From CAIKOD01 sp035543455 (GTDB lineage Archaea > Halobacteriota > Methanomicrobia > Methanomicrobiales > Methanospirillaceae), in the NCBI GenBank assembly GCA_035543455.1, contig DATKKE010000053.1, positions 32,379 to 96,378 on the forward strand: DNA of 64,000 bases, given 5' to 3'. Below the pieces are notes generated by a model that was given only the letters and a program-made list of their open reading frames with translations, had not been told where the DNA came from and did no database searches. The position numbers were made by a program, and so were the translations under genes. This document shows, in pieces, positions 18,054-24,696 of this stretch (position 1 is the first letter of the stretch; every line of letters starts with the position of its first letter).

Positions 18054-18692
18054 TTAATCAAGCAGCTTTCGTATATTGACAAGCCCCTTATAGAATTCCA
18101 GCAGGTAATCATCCATGAGAAGACTTCCTTCCTGGAAGGGGCAATCCTCTTCTTCAACTACTCTGTTGATGGAATCCCGGGAGGGGAAGACCATATCAAG
18201 GGGTACATTTGCTTTAGCCGCACCCCTGATAAGAGCTTCACGGAAGATGCCAATGCTATAGCCGATGCGATACCGGTAATCATTTCTGGTCTTTTTGAGA
18301 TACCCTGCGATCCGGTCAGTCTCGATCCTGACAAAATCATCGAGTACCTTCCCATCCTTACATTTCCCGAGCATATACCGATAGTGGGTGAACGGATACA
18401 TAGTTTCGAGCTCAGCCGGGACTATCCCGCATGTGCCGAATATGACGATATGATATCGGCCTTCATCGAGGACATCAGCAATGATGTTCCTGATAATACG
18501 GTGGCTGGGACTGGCGCTATAAGGTTTGGTCATTGCGCAGGGCATGAAAATCGCCACATCCCTGGGGTTTATTGTATATTCGTCGATTATATAACGGTAT
18601 GATTGCTCGAACTCGGGGATGTAGAAAGGGGGATCAGTAAAAAGGGTGGGCTTGTCTTTTTCGGATAGATCCCGGATCTCTTCATCGCCCAT
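18054..18692 (-). CDS. DUF5591 (archaeosine synthase core-like) protein
   Basis: A 212-residue protein with CAMTKPYSASPSHR and GTCGIVPAELETMYPFTHYRY, the marks of the DUF5591 domain found in archaeosine synthase ArcS/TgtA2. In ArcS this domain handles the amidation of preQ0 in tRNA. Here it stands alone, without the PUA or transglycosylase parts, so a tRNA-related role is likely but the reaction is not established. Its conserved Cys is in MPCAMTKP. It is divergent from the first tRNA-Cys gene. Confidence 0.7.
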   Translation of the reverse strand: MGDEEIRDLSEKDKPTLFTDPPFYIPEFEQSYRYIIDEYTINPRDVAIFMPCAMTKPYSASPSHRIIRNIIADVLDEGRYHIVIFGTCGIVPAELETMYPFTHYRYMLGKCKDGKVLDDFVRIETDRIAGYLKKTRNDYRYRIGYSIGIFREALIRGAAKANVPLDMVFPSRDSINRVVEEEDCPFQEGSLLMDDYLLEFYKGLVNIRKLLD

Positions 18693-18762
18693 GCACTATA
18701 TATTTCCGGTTAAAGGGAAATAAAATGAATCAAACCGGCCGGATTTGGATCCCACAACATGG

Positions 18763-18779
18763 CGTTCCTGACAGGAACG
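18763..18779. repeat. Short perfect inverted repeat upstream of the DUF5591 gene
   Basis: CGTTCCTG-A-CAGGAACG lies about 70 bp upstream of the DUF5591 start, in the 286-bp gap before tRNA-Cys. It could be an operator or a small hairpin. I saw no second copy in the window. Confidence 0.35.
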
Positions 18780-18957
18780 AGAAAAATTCCTATATATTCT
18801 ACAGTGTCTTTCAGGCACGATTTATTCGTCAGGATACGGAACATAGTGCAAAGTATTTTTCGACGTTCCGATGAACTGTGATTAAATGGAACACAGGCAA
18901 TTTATGCCGGGACCCGAATATACAAATATTTATGGGAGGATAGGAGATATAGGACAA

Positions 18958-18971
18958 TTCACATATGTGAA
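18958..18971. promoter_or_regulatory. Cysteine-regulon operator 3 (tRNA-Cys 1 promoter)
   Basis: TTCACATATGTGAA, part of an 18-bp perfect palindrome AATTCACATATGTGAATT. The two central bases are swapped relative to the other sites. It is 36 bp downstream of TATA-like AAATATTTAT (18924-18933) and 7 bp before the mature tRNA 5' end. Confidence 0.7.
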
Positions 18972-18978
18972 TTATCGG

Positions 18979-19050
18979 GCCAGTGTGGCGGAGTGGCTAC
19001 GCGGTTGACTGCAGATCAACTACATCCCGGTTCGAATCCGGGCGCTGGCT
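18979..19050 (+). tRNA. tRNA-Cys (anticodon GCA), copy 1
   Basis: A full cloverleaf. The acceptor GCCAGTG pairs with CGCTGGC, followed by discriminator U73, the expected identity base for tRNA-Cys. The D stem is GCG/CGC, the anticodon stem GTTGA/TCAAC with loop CTGCAGA, and the T stem CCCGG/CCGGG with loop TTCGAAT. No CCA is encoded. It lies directly behind operator 3, and a T tract (CTTTTTCTT) follows. In this organism tRNA-Cys is also the scaffold on which cysteine is made (Sep-tRNA to Cys-tRNA by SepCysS). Confidence 0.96.
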
Positions 19051-19109
19051 TTTTCTTATCTTCCCGTCAATCTACCGGTACACAGTGCCTGACCCGAAAG
19101 AACAATACC

Positions 19110-20108
19110 ATGAAGAAAATCCCATTAAACCCGGAGTTGAAATCGTTCCTGATCAGTATCGGCAGTGCCGATATCGATGATGCTCTTCTCCCTGCGGATT
19201 TGAAAACATCAGCCACTGCAGGCCCCGGTGCCGGAGGATCATCGTTTTTTATCAGCTCGGGAGGGCACAGGGTACGTCTTTCCATCAACAGGAAATCCCC
19301 GCTCAAAGCCGTTAAATGGGAGGATGGTGTTGCCATTTTCAAAGACGGGAACATGGTCGTCAGCGGCTGTCTTGAAGAGCCGCTTTGTCATTGTCCGGGG
19401 CAGGCGTATATTACCATTAGTGAGCGCTGTATTTATGACTGTAAATTCTGTCCCGTTCCCAAATTACAGGGAGAACGAAAAGATATCCCAACAATACTGC
19501 GTATGGTCAGTAACGCCTGTGCGCGAGGTGGTATGCAGGCAATATCCCTTACCAGCGGAGTTGAACTATCCCCCGACGATGAGGTAAAAAAGACGGTGGA
19601 AGTCGTAAAGGAACTTAAAAAGCATTATTCAGTCCCCATTGGTGTTTCGGTATATCCTACGGAAACCTCTTCGGATGAGCTTTACAAAGCAGGTGCGGCT
19701 GAGGTCAAATATAATGTCGAGACAATGGACCCGGAAATCTTCTCCCGGGTATGTCCCGGGCTCTCTCTTGAAGAGGTACTCATTGCCCTGAAGCATGCTG
19801 TGGAAGTGTTCGGGAGAGATCATGTCTTTTCGAATTTTATCATCGGGCTTGGGGAAACCGATGAAACGGTGAGAACCGGGGTGGAGAAGCTCGTGCAAAT
19901 GGGGGTTATTCCCATTCTCAGGCCGATATCAGCCAGCTCTTATCGTACCGGAGAGATTGAAATCAGTCGGCCCTCCCCTGAACGATTGCGAAAACTTGCC
20001 AGAATGGAGAAGAACCTGCTGAAGAAATATCACCTTGATGCATCGAAAGCAAAAACAATGTGCCTTCCGTGCACCGGCTGCGATATGGCCCCCCATTGTG
20101 ATGTGTAA
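19110..20108 (+). CDS. Radical SAM protein (BioB-related type), function unknown
   Basis: A 332-residue protein. The radical SAM cluster motif CIYDCKFC has Cys107, 111 and 114, with the usual downstream TSGVE and PIGVSVYPTE segments. A C-terminal Cys set (CLPCTGC and HC, last ~15 residues) may hold a second Fe-S cluster. I chose the ATG at 19110; the frame extends up through the tRNA and that part is not coding. It starts 60 bp after tRNA-Cys 1 with no clear TATA box of its own, so it may be read from the tRNA promoter. The substrate is unknown. It converges on larE. Confidence 0.78.
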   Translation: MKKIPLNPELKSFLISIGSADIDDALLPADLKTSATAGPGAGGSSFFISSGGHRVRLSINRKSPLKAVKWEDGVAIFKDGNMVVSGCLEEPLCHCPGQAYITISERCIYDCKFCPVPKLQGERKDIPTILRMVSNACARGGMQAISLTSGVELSPDDEVKKTVEVVKELKKHYSVPIGVSVYPTETSSDELYKAGAAEVKYNVETMDPEIFSRVCPGLSLEEVLIALKHAVEVFGRDHVFSNFIIGLGETDETVRTGVEKLVQMGVIPILRPISASSYRTGEIEISRPSPERLRKLARMEKNLLKKYHLDASKAKTMCLPCTGCDMAPHCDV

Positions 20109-20127
20109 TACGTTGATCGCGAATACC

Positions 20128-20925
20128 TTACAGGATTTCGTCCATACTTCCACTCCGGTACCCGTCCAGGTCAACGGTTACATAAGAAAAACCCATTTTT
20201 TTCAGGTTTCCGGAGACTTCGGCACGTAGTCTCATCAGGGTTTCAAATTCAACGGGAATTATCTCTATCCTGGCGACACCTCCATGGTTCCTGACGCGGA
20301 ATTGTGAAAATCCCTTTTCTGAGAGGAAATCCTCCGCCTCCTCAATCATCCTGAGATCTTCTTTTGTTATCTCCTGTCCATAGGGTATTCTTGAAGACAG
20401 GCAGGCTGCAGACGGTTTATTCCAGAACGTATACCCAAGATCACGCGCTATTTCCCTGATATCTTCTTTTGTTATTCCAGTCTCAATGAACGGGTGAACA
20501 AATCCTTCTTCGTTGCTTGCGTCAAGGCCAGGCCGATGCTCTCCAAGGTCGGATACATTGATCCCATCGGCAATACATGCCATATGGAGTTCTTTCGCTT
20601 TTTCCTTCAATATTTTTGCAGAGAGTTTCTTACAGAAATAACATCGTTCCGTCGGATTTTTCCTGAATTGATCATTTTCCAGCAGGGAAACCGGGATGAT
20701 CTCCAGATTGAGCCCGAGATCACGGGCACATGCCACGGCGTCACAGAGTATCCTTCTCGGAACGACCGGGCTGTCAAGAAGGACTCCCCTGCTGTTACTC
20801 CCCAGTACGGCCGTAGCGACCGCTGCAAGAAGGCTGCTATCCACCCCGCCAGAATATGAGATGAGCATGGATCCTTTATCTGCGATATACGATTTGAGAG
20901 CGTCCAGTTTTTCTTCCCTGCCCAT
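20128..20925 (-). CDS. larE: LarE-type ATP-dependent sulfur transferase
   Basis: A 265-residue PP-loop enzyme with SGGVDSS at 25-31. Cys175 in PSAACLSSR matches the sulfur-donating Cys of LarE. Two further Cys (95 and 98, ERCYFCK) are present; in LarE variants with three such Cys an [4Fe-4S] cluster carries the sulfur, so this one need not be sacrificial. LarE proteins make the nickel-pincer cofactor or related thio-groups; larB and larC are not in the window, so the target is open. The ATG at 20925 follows GGAG. It lies 56 bp after the HTH gene and is probably its operon partner. Confidence 0.82.
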   Translation of the reverse strand: MGREEKLDALKSYIADKGSMLISYSGGVDSSLLAAVATAVLGSNSRGVLLDSPVVPRRILCDAVACARDLGLNLEIIPVSLLENDQFRKNPTERCYFCKKLSAKILKEKAKELHMACIADGINVSDLGEHRPGLDASNEEGFVHPFIETGITKEDIREIARDLGYTFWNKPSAACLSSRIPYGQEITKEDLRMIEEAEDFLSEKGFSQFRVRNHGGVARIEIIPVEFETLMRLRAEVSGNLKKMGFSYVTVDLDGYRSGSMDEIL

Positions 20926-20981
20926 AATATACTCCAAAGAATAATGAGGAAAAATGCCGGTCCTTCATCTTCTGATGACGA

Positions 20982-21311
20982 TTATATACTGCATCCACCG
21001 GATGAAGAAATATCGGAATCTCCGCCGTCCCGCATTTCATGACAGATTGAACAAATCCGCTGGACAAGGTTTTCAACCTTTTCATCTTTTAAGTCCCTCG
21101 CGAGCTGCCCTATCGATTGTTTAATGTCTTCTCTGAATTCTATTCGGTATCCACGTTTTCCCGACAGGTATTGCGAAACAGCCGATGGCGCTATTCCCAG
21201 CATTCTCGCAGCTTCCACCTGTGAGACTCCATTCTTCACAAGTTCTACCGCAACAGCAGCCCGGAGAGCGGGCAGAACGTCCCAAACGATTTTCTGACAG
21301 GGAGCTTCCAT
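20982..21311 (-). CDS. XRE-type HTH protein with C-terminal cysteines; candidate cysteine-regulon repressor
   Basis: A 109-residue protein. The helix-turn-helix is at ~29-52 (VSQVEAARMLGIAPSAVSQY) and is followed by a helical linker. Cys87, Cys90 (ICSIC) and Cys107 (GGCSI), with Cys5, could form a thiol or Fe-S sensor. It is an archaeal predicted-regulator type (COG2522-like). Operator 4 lies 45-58 bp upstream of its start, implying autoregulation, and the gene is surrounded by the other palindrome sites. That makes it the best candidate for the protein that binds them; this is inference. Confidence 0.78.
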   Translation of the reverse strand: MEAPCQKIVWDVLPALRAAVAVELVKNGVSQVEAARMLGIAPSAVSQYLSGKRGYRIEFREDIKQSIGQLARDLKDEKVENLVQRICSICHEMRDGGDSDISSSGGCSI

Positions 21312-21355
21312 GTTAGACTACCTTTTTATATCCGGTATACCGAATCAGAGATCTA

Positions 21356-21369
21356 ATCACAATTGTGAA
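21356..21369. promoter_or_regulatory. Cysteine-regulon operator 4 (HTH-larE promoter)
   Basis: ATCACAATTGTGAA, one mismatch. On the minus strand it is 28 bp downstream of AAAATATTT (21386-21394), so it covers the start of transcription of the HTH gene. A separate 10-bp palindrome, CGGTATACCG (21333-21342), lies between it and the start codon. Confidence 0.65.
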
Positions 21370-21594
21370 TGGATCCGGGTATCTCAAATATTTTACCAAT
21401 GATGCAGGTTTGATCTCCAGGAATATATGACTGTATAATTTATCCAAAGAGTCTGGTACATTAATAATTTCGCGACACCTGACCAATTTATCTTATTTTC
21501 CGAGAAGGCGATACCTATTCAGATACCGGTTGGGGAAAATTCTGCCGGTAAATGCACCGTTAAATATTCATGCTGTTATTATTAATGGTGAAGT

Positions 21595-21608
21595 TTCACA
21601 ATTGTGAA
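21595..21608. promoter_or_regulatory. Cysteine-regulon operator 5 (tRNA-Cys 2 promoter)
   Basis: A perfect TTCACAATTGTGAA, 37 bp downstream of TAAATATT (21561-21568) and 6 bp before the tRNA 5' end, the same geometry as operator 3 at the other tRNA-Cys gene. Confidence 0.75.
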
Positions 21609-21614
21609 TTTCCT

Positions 21615-21685
21615 GCCAAGGTGGCGGAATGGTTACGCAGCTGACTGCAGATCAGCCTATCCCGGTTCAATTCCGGGCCCTGGCT
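21615..21685 (+). tRNA. tRNA-Cys (anticodon GCA), copy 2
   Basis: Cloverleaf with acceptor GCCAAGG and CCCTGGC plus U73. The D stem is GCG/CGC, the anticodon stem GCTGA/TCAGC with loop CTGCAGA, and the T stem CCCGG/CCGGG with loop TTCAATT. Position 5 against 68 is an A-C mismatch, absent from copy 1. The two copies share the D arm, anticodon loop, T stem and discriminator but differ in the acceptor, the anticodon stem and the variable loop. moeB begins 172 bp downstream. Confidence 0.95.
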
Positions 21686-21857
21686 TCGAACTGAAATTCT
21701 TTCAGGAATTGATTCTACTCCCCAAAATTCCCGGAATAGAGTACGTTTTAAGGTTCGAAAAAGAACAAGTAATAGTTGAAAAACCCCAGGGAATTAATAT
21801 CTTTAAATCAACGTGGCCAATCCCTTACTATAATATAACAGACAAGGACTGACTTCC

Positions 21858-22598
21858 ATGCTTTCTGAACGTGAACTGGAGCGTTATAAGCGACAAATTC
21901 TATTATTCGGGGAAGCAGGCCAGGAGAAGTTAAAAAAATCAAAAATTTTTATTGCCGGGGCTGGAGGGCTTGGATCCCCCATTTCAATGTACCTGGCTGT
22001 CGCGGGAGTGGGAACCATAGTCCTTGTCGATAACGATGTCGTAGAAATGACGAACCTGAACCGGCAGATCCTTCACGGCGACTCTGATATCGGCAGGAAG
22101 AAAACAGTTTCGGGAAAGGAAACATTAATCCGGCTCAATCAGGATATCGAAGTGGAGGTGACAGACACCACCATAGATGAATCAAATATCAGTTCCCTTG
22201 TAGGGAGTACCCAGGGGATTGTTGATGCGCTGGACAATTTCGCTACACGATATCTCCTCAATAAAACCGCGATTGAAAAAAATATCCCCCTTTTCCACGG
22301 TGCTATCCGGGGCATGTATGGACAGGCCACCACAATAATGCCGGGGACGACCCCATGTCTCAGGTGTATTTTTCCCCATCCGCCACCAAAGGAAGTGTTT
22401 CCGGTCGTAGGCCTTACACCAGGCCTGATCGGTATGGTGCAGGCAACGGAGGTCCTCAAATTCCTCCTCGGTACCGGCGAGCTTCTTACCAACAGGCTTT
22501 TTTTGTGGGATGGTATGCAATGCCGCGTCGAAGAAGTCACCGTTGAGAAGAACCCCTCATGCATAGTATGCGGCAGAAAAGAAGAGCAGATCAGGTGA
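21858..22598 (+). CDS. moeB: MoeB/ThiF/HesA-family E1-like adenylyltransferase
   Basis: A 246-residue protein. The nucleotide motif GAGGLGSP is at 34-41, then NLNRQILH and DALDNFATR. Two zinc Cys pairs are Cys167/170 (CLRC) and Cys235/238 (CIVC). The crossover region (FPVVGLTPGL) has no Cys at the usual thioester position, so it probably only adenylates its partner. It activates the C-terminal GG of the MoaD-like protein encoded 4 bp downstream. The pair could serve molybdopterin, thiamine, tRNA thiolation or cysteine/methionine sulfur donation; the neighbourhood favours sulfur. TATA-like CTATAATATA lies ~23 bp before the ATG. Confidence 0.85.
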   Translation: MLSERELERYKRQILLFGEAGQEKLKKSKIFIAGAGGLGSPISMYLAVAGVGTIVLVDNDVVEMTNLNRQILHGDSDIGRKKTVSGKETLIRLNQDIEVEVTDTTIDESNISSLVGSTQGIVDALDNFATRYLLNKTAIEKNIPLFHGAIRGMYGQATTIMPGTTPCLRCIFPHPPPKEVFPVVGLTPGLIGMVQATEVLKFLLGTGELLTNRLFLWDGMQCRVEEVTVEKNPSCIVCGRKEEQIR

Positions 22599-22602
22599 GA
22601 AG

Positions 22603-22881
22603 ATGAATGTCACAATCAGGTTTTTTGCAGTATTCGGTGAATTGCTTGGAAAAAGTATGACCATCAAAATCGGCGAGGGAACATCGGTGTTCAGGGCGAT
22701 TAATACTATTGCAAAAAAAAATGAGAAGGGATACGCAGCAATTTTTGATGAATCGGAACAATTAAGGGAGTTTGTCATTATCATGCGAAATGGCCGGCGC
22801 CTCAGCCATACCGATGCCATGAGCACCCTTCTCACCGAAGGTGATGAGATAGCGGTTTTTCCTCCCGTTGCGGGTGGCTAA
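22603..22881 (+). CDS. MoaD/ThiS-like ubiquitin-fold sulfur carrier
   Basis: A 92-residue beta-grasp protein, MNVTIRFFAVFGELLGK at the start and FPPVAGG at the end. The free C-terminal Gly-Gly is the site of adenylation and thiocarboxylation. GTG- or ATG-type starts are not ambiguous: the ATG at 22603 follows the moeB stop with GTGAGA. It may be a MoaD, a SAMP-type modifier or a dedicated sulfur carrier; its place between tRNA-Cys 2 and SepCysS makes delivery of sulfur to cysteine or homocysteine synthesis worth considering. Confidence 0.82.
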   Translation: MNVTIRFFAVFGELLGKSMTIKIGEGTSVFRAINTIAKKNEKGYAAIFDESEQLREFVIIMRNGRRLSHTDAMSTLLTEGDEIAVFPPVAGG

Positions 22882-23221
22882 AATCTGATTTCCGGGCTGG
22901 CGAAAAGTCTTTAATCGAATGATCTCCGGTTTCCCCTCTTTAATCCATCAAAAAAAGTTAATATTTTAATTAGTTCGGTAAATCAGATTCTCCATGTACC
23001 TTCCCTGTGCCGAAATCCCGATCAGAAGCGTTTGAGATCGGCAAATACCCTTTGTCTATCGTTGCTTAAACCCCTTTCCAATCCTTTTTGAATGGATGCA
23101 ATACGTGGGATTACCAAAAACCTGATGAAAAATCCAGTTTGTTGGTTGGTGCACATAAACAGGAAAAATCAGCCGTTTCATTAATATTTAAATAATCGTG
23201 ATAACCACCTAGTATAGGAAA

Positions 23222-23235
23222 TTCACAATTGTGAA
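23222..23235. promoter_or_regulatory. Cysteine-regulon operator 6 (SepCysS-MetY promoter)
   Basis: A perfect TTCACAATTGTGAA with A/T flanks, 38 bp downstream of TATTTAAATAA (23185-23195) and 84 bp before the SepCysS start. The remainder of the 438-bp gap (22882-23319) shows no gene. Confidence 0.75.
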
Positions 23236-23319
23236 TAAGCGACCACCGCTCAGAACTGGCATATCAGTTCATTAATCCGCGATATAATTTCAAGGCCCAT
23301 AAGAAACTCAGGGGTTATC

Positions 23320-24696
23320 ATGAGCATAAGAGTCCAGAAGACATTCGAAGCCCTCTTCGCACTCGAGGAAATCCGGGGAATTTTCAGAGGTTCAATACCC
23401 GGGACGTTAAATCCAGCGGGAGAGGAAGCGTTTAAGCTGAAGATAGCTGAATTAAAAACAATTATTGAAGATTTGGAATCCGGCAAAGGTACACCAAAGG
23501 TAACCAAAATAGCCGGCACGATCGACATAAGGACACGGGAAGAAGAGAGTATCAATATCCAGCCAATCCAGGCTGCCGGCAGACTGACGACCGAGGCAAG
23601 GAAGGCAATTATAGCGTACGGTGATGGCTATTCAACCTGTGATGCATGCCGGAAACCTTTCCGTCTCGATAAAATATCCAGACCCGGAATTGCAGATTTT
23701 CATGCGGATCTTGCAAAATGGCTGAATATGGACCAGGCACGTGTAGTTCCGGGAGCGAGGCGGGGATTCCAGGCAGTTACAGGCACCCTCGTGGAGATGG
23801 GGGACTCTGTAATCGTTTCAGCGCTGGCACATTATACCGAGTTTCTTTCAGTTGAAAACGCAGGCGGCATCGTACGGGAAGTTCCTCTCAATGAACAAAA
23901 TATCGTCACTGCCGATGCAACGGCCATGAAAATAGAGGAGGTGAAACGGGAGACAGGAAAACTTCCGGTACTTGTCATGATGGACCATTTCGATTACCAG
24001 TTCGCAAACGAGCATGAAATCAAGGGAATTGGGAAGGTTGCTCACCAGTACGATATCCCGTTCCTCTACAACGGAGCATATACGGTTGGGGTACAACCCG
24101 TTGATGGAAAGAACATCGGGGCTGATTTCGTTGTGGGGTCCGGACATAAAAGCATGGCATCCGTCGCTCCGTCCGGGGTCCTTGCCCTGAACGATGACTG
24201 GGCGGGAAAAGCATTCAGGACAACCGGAATGGTCGGGGATGTAACGAAACGCAAATTCGGGATTAAAGAAGTCGAAATGCTCGGTTGCACCCTGATGGGT
24301 GGAACATTGCTCTCGATGATGGCCTCGTTCCCGACAGTAAAGGAAAGGACACTGCATTGGGATGACGAAGTGAAAAAATCGAATTTCTTCATCGATTCCC
24401 TGCTCCGTATTACAGGAAGCAGAATTCTCTCCGAATATCCCAGGAAACATTCTCTGTCGAAAGTAGATACGACAGGTAGTTTCGACACGATTGCACAGAC
24501 CCATAAACGGAGAGGATTCTATTTAAGCGATGAGCTTTCTTCGAGAGGAATCGTCGGAGAGTTTGCCGGGGCGACGAGAACATGGAAACTGAACACATAT
24601 GGCCTTACCTGGGAGCAGGTGCATTATCTCGCCGATGTGTTCACAGAAGTTGCAGAGAAATATCACCTACCTATATCAGATGAGGGATTATCATGA
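23320..24696 (+). CDS. pscS: Sep-tRNA:Cys-tRNA synthase with N-terminal extension
   Basis: A 458-residue PLP enzyme that converts phosphoseryl-tRNA(Cys) to cysteinyl-tRNA(Cys). The PLP lysine is Lys277 in GSGHKSM. The three functional Cys of the family correspond to Cys107 and Cys110 (STCDACRKP) and Cys323 (MLGCTLMGG), known to carry persulfide or an Fe-S cluster in studied members. The protein is longer at the N-terminus than minimal SepCysS by ~45-65 residues (FEALFALEEIRGIFRG), possibly a SepCysE-like interaction region; that part is inference. SepRS is not in the window. It overlaps metY by 4 bp. Confidence 0.93.
   Translation: MSIRVQKTFEALFALEEIRGIFRGSIPGTLNPAGEEAFKLKIAELKTIIEDLESGKGTPKVTKIAGTIDIRTREEESINIQPIQAAGRLTTEARKAIIAYGDGYSTCDACRKPFRLDKISRPGIADFHADLAKWLNMDQARVVPGARRGFQAVTGTLVEMGDSVIVSALAHYTEFLSVENAGGIVREVPLNEQNIVTADATAMKIEEVKRETGKLPVLVMMDHFDYQFANEHEIKGIGKVAHQYDIPFLYNGAYTVGVQPVDGKNIGADFVVGSGHKSMASVAPSGVLALNDDWAGKAFRTTGMVGDVTKRKFGIKEVEMLGCTLMGGTLLSMMASFPTVKERTLHWDDEVKKSNFFIDSLLRITGSRILSEYPRKHSLSKVDTTGSFDTIAQTHKRRGFYLSDELSSRGIVGEFAGATRTWKLNTYGLTWEQVHYLADVFTEVAEKYHLPISDEGLS

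Noticed and set aside
18993..19109. N-terminal extension of the radical SAM frame upstream of 19110
   Set aside because: It overlaps the tRNA-Cys 1 gene and spacer, so it is only an open frame by chance.
21604..21852. 82-codon frame running through tRNA-Cys 2 to just before moeB
   Set aside because: It includes the tRNA. The part after the tRNA (from a TTG) has plausible composition but no clear start signal and ends where the moeB promoter lies.
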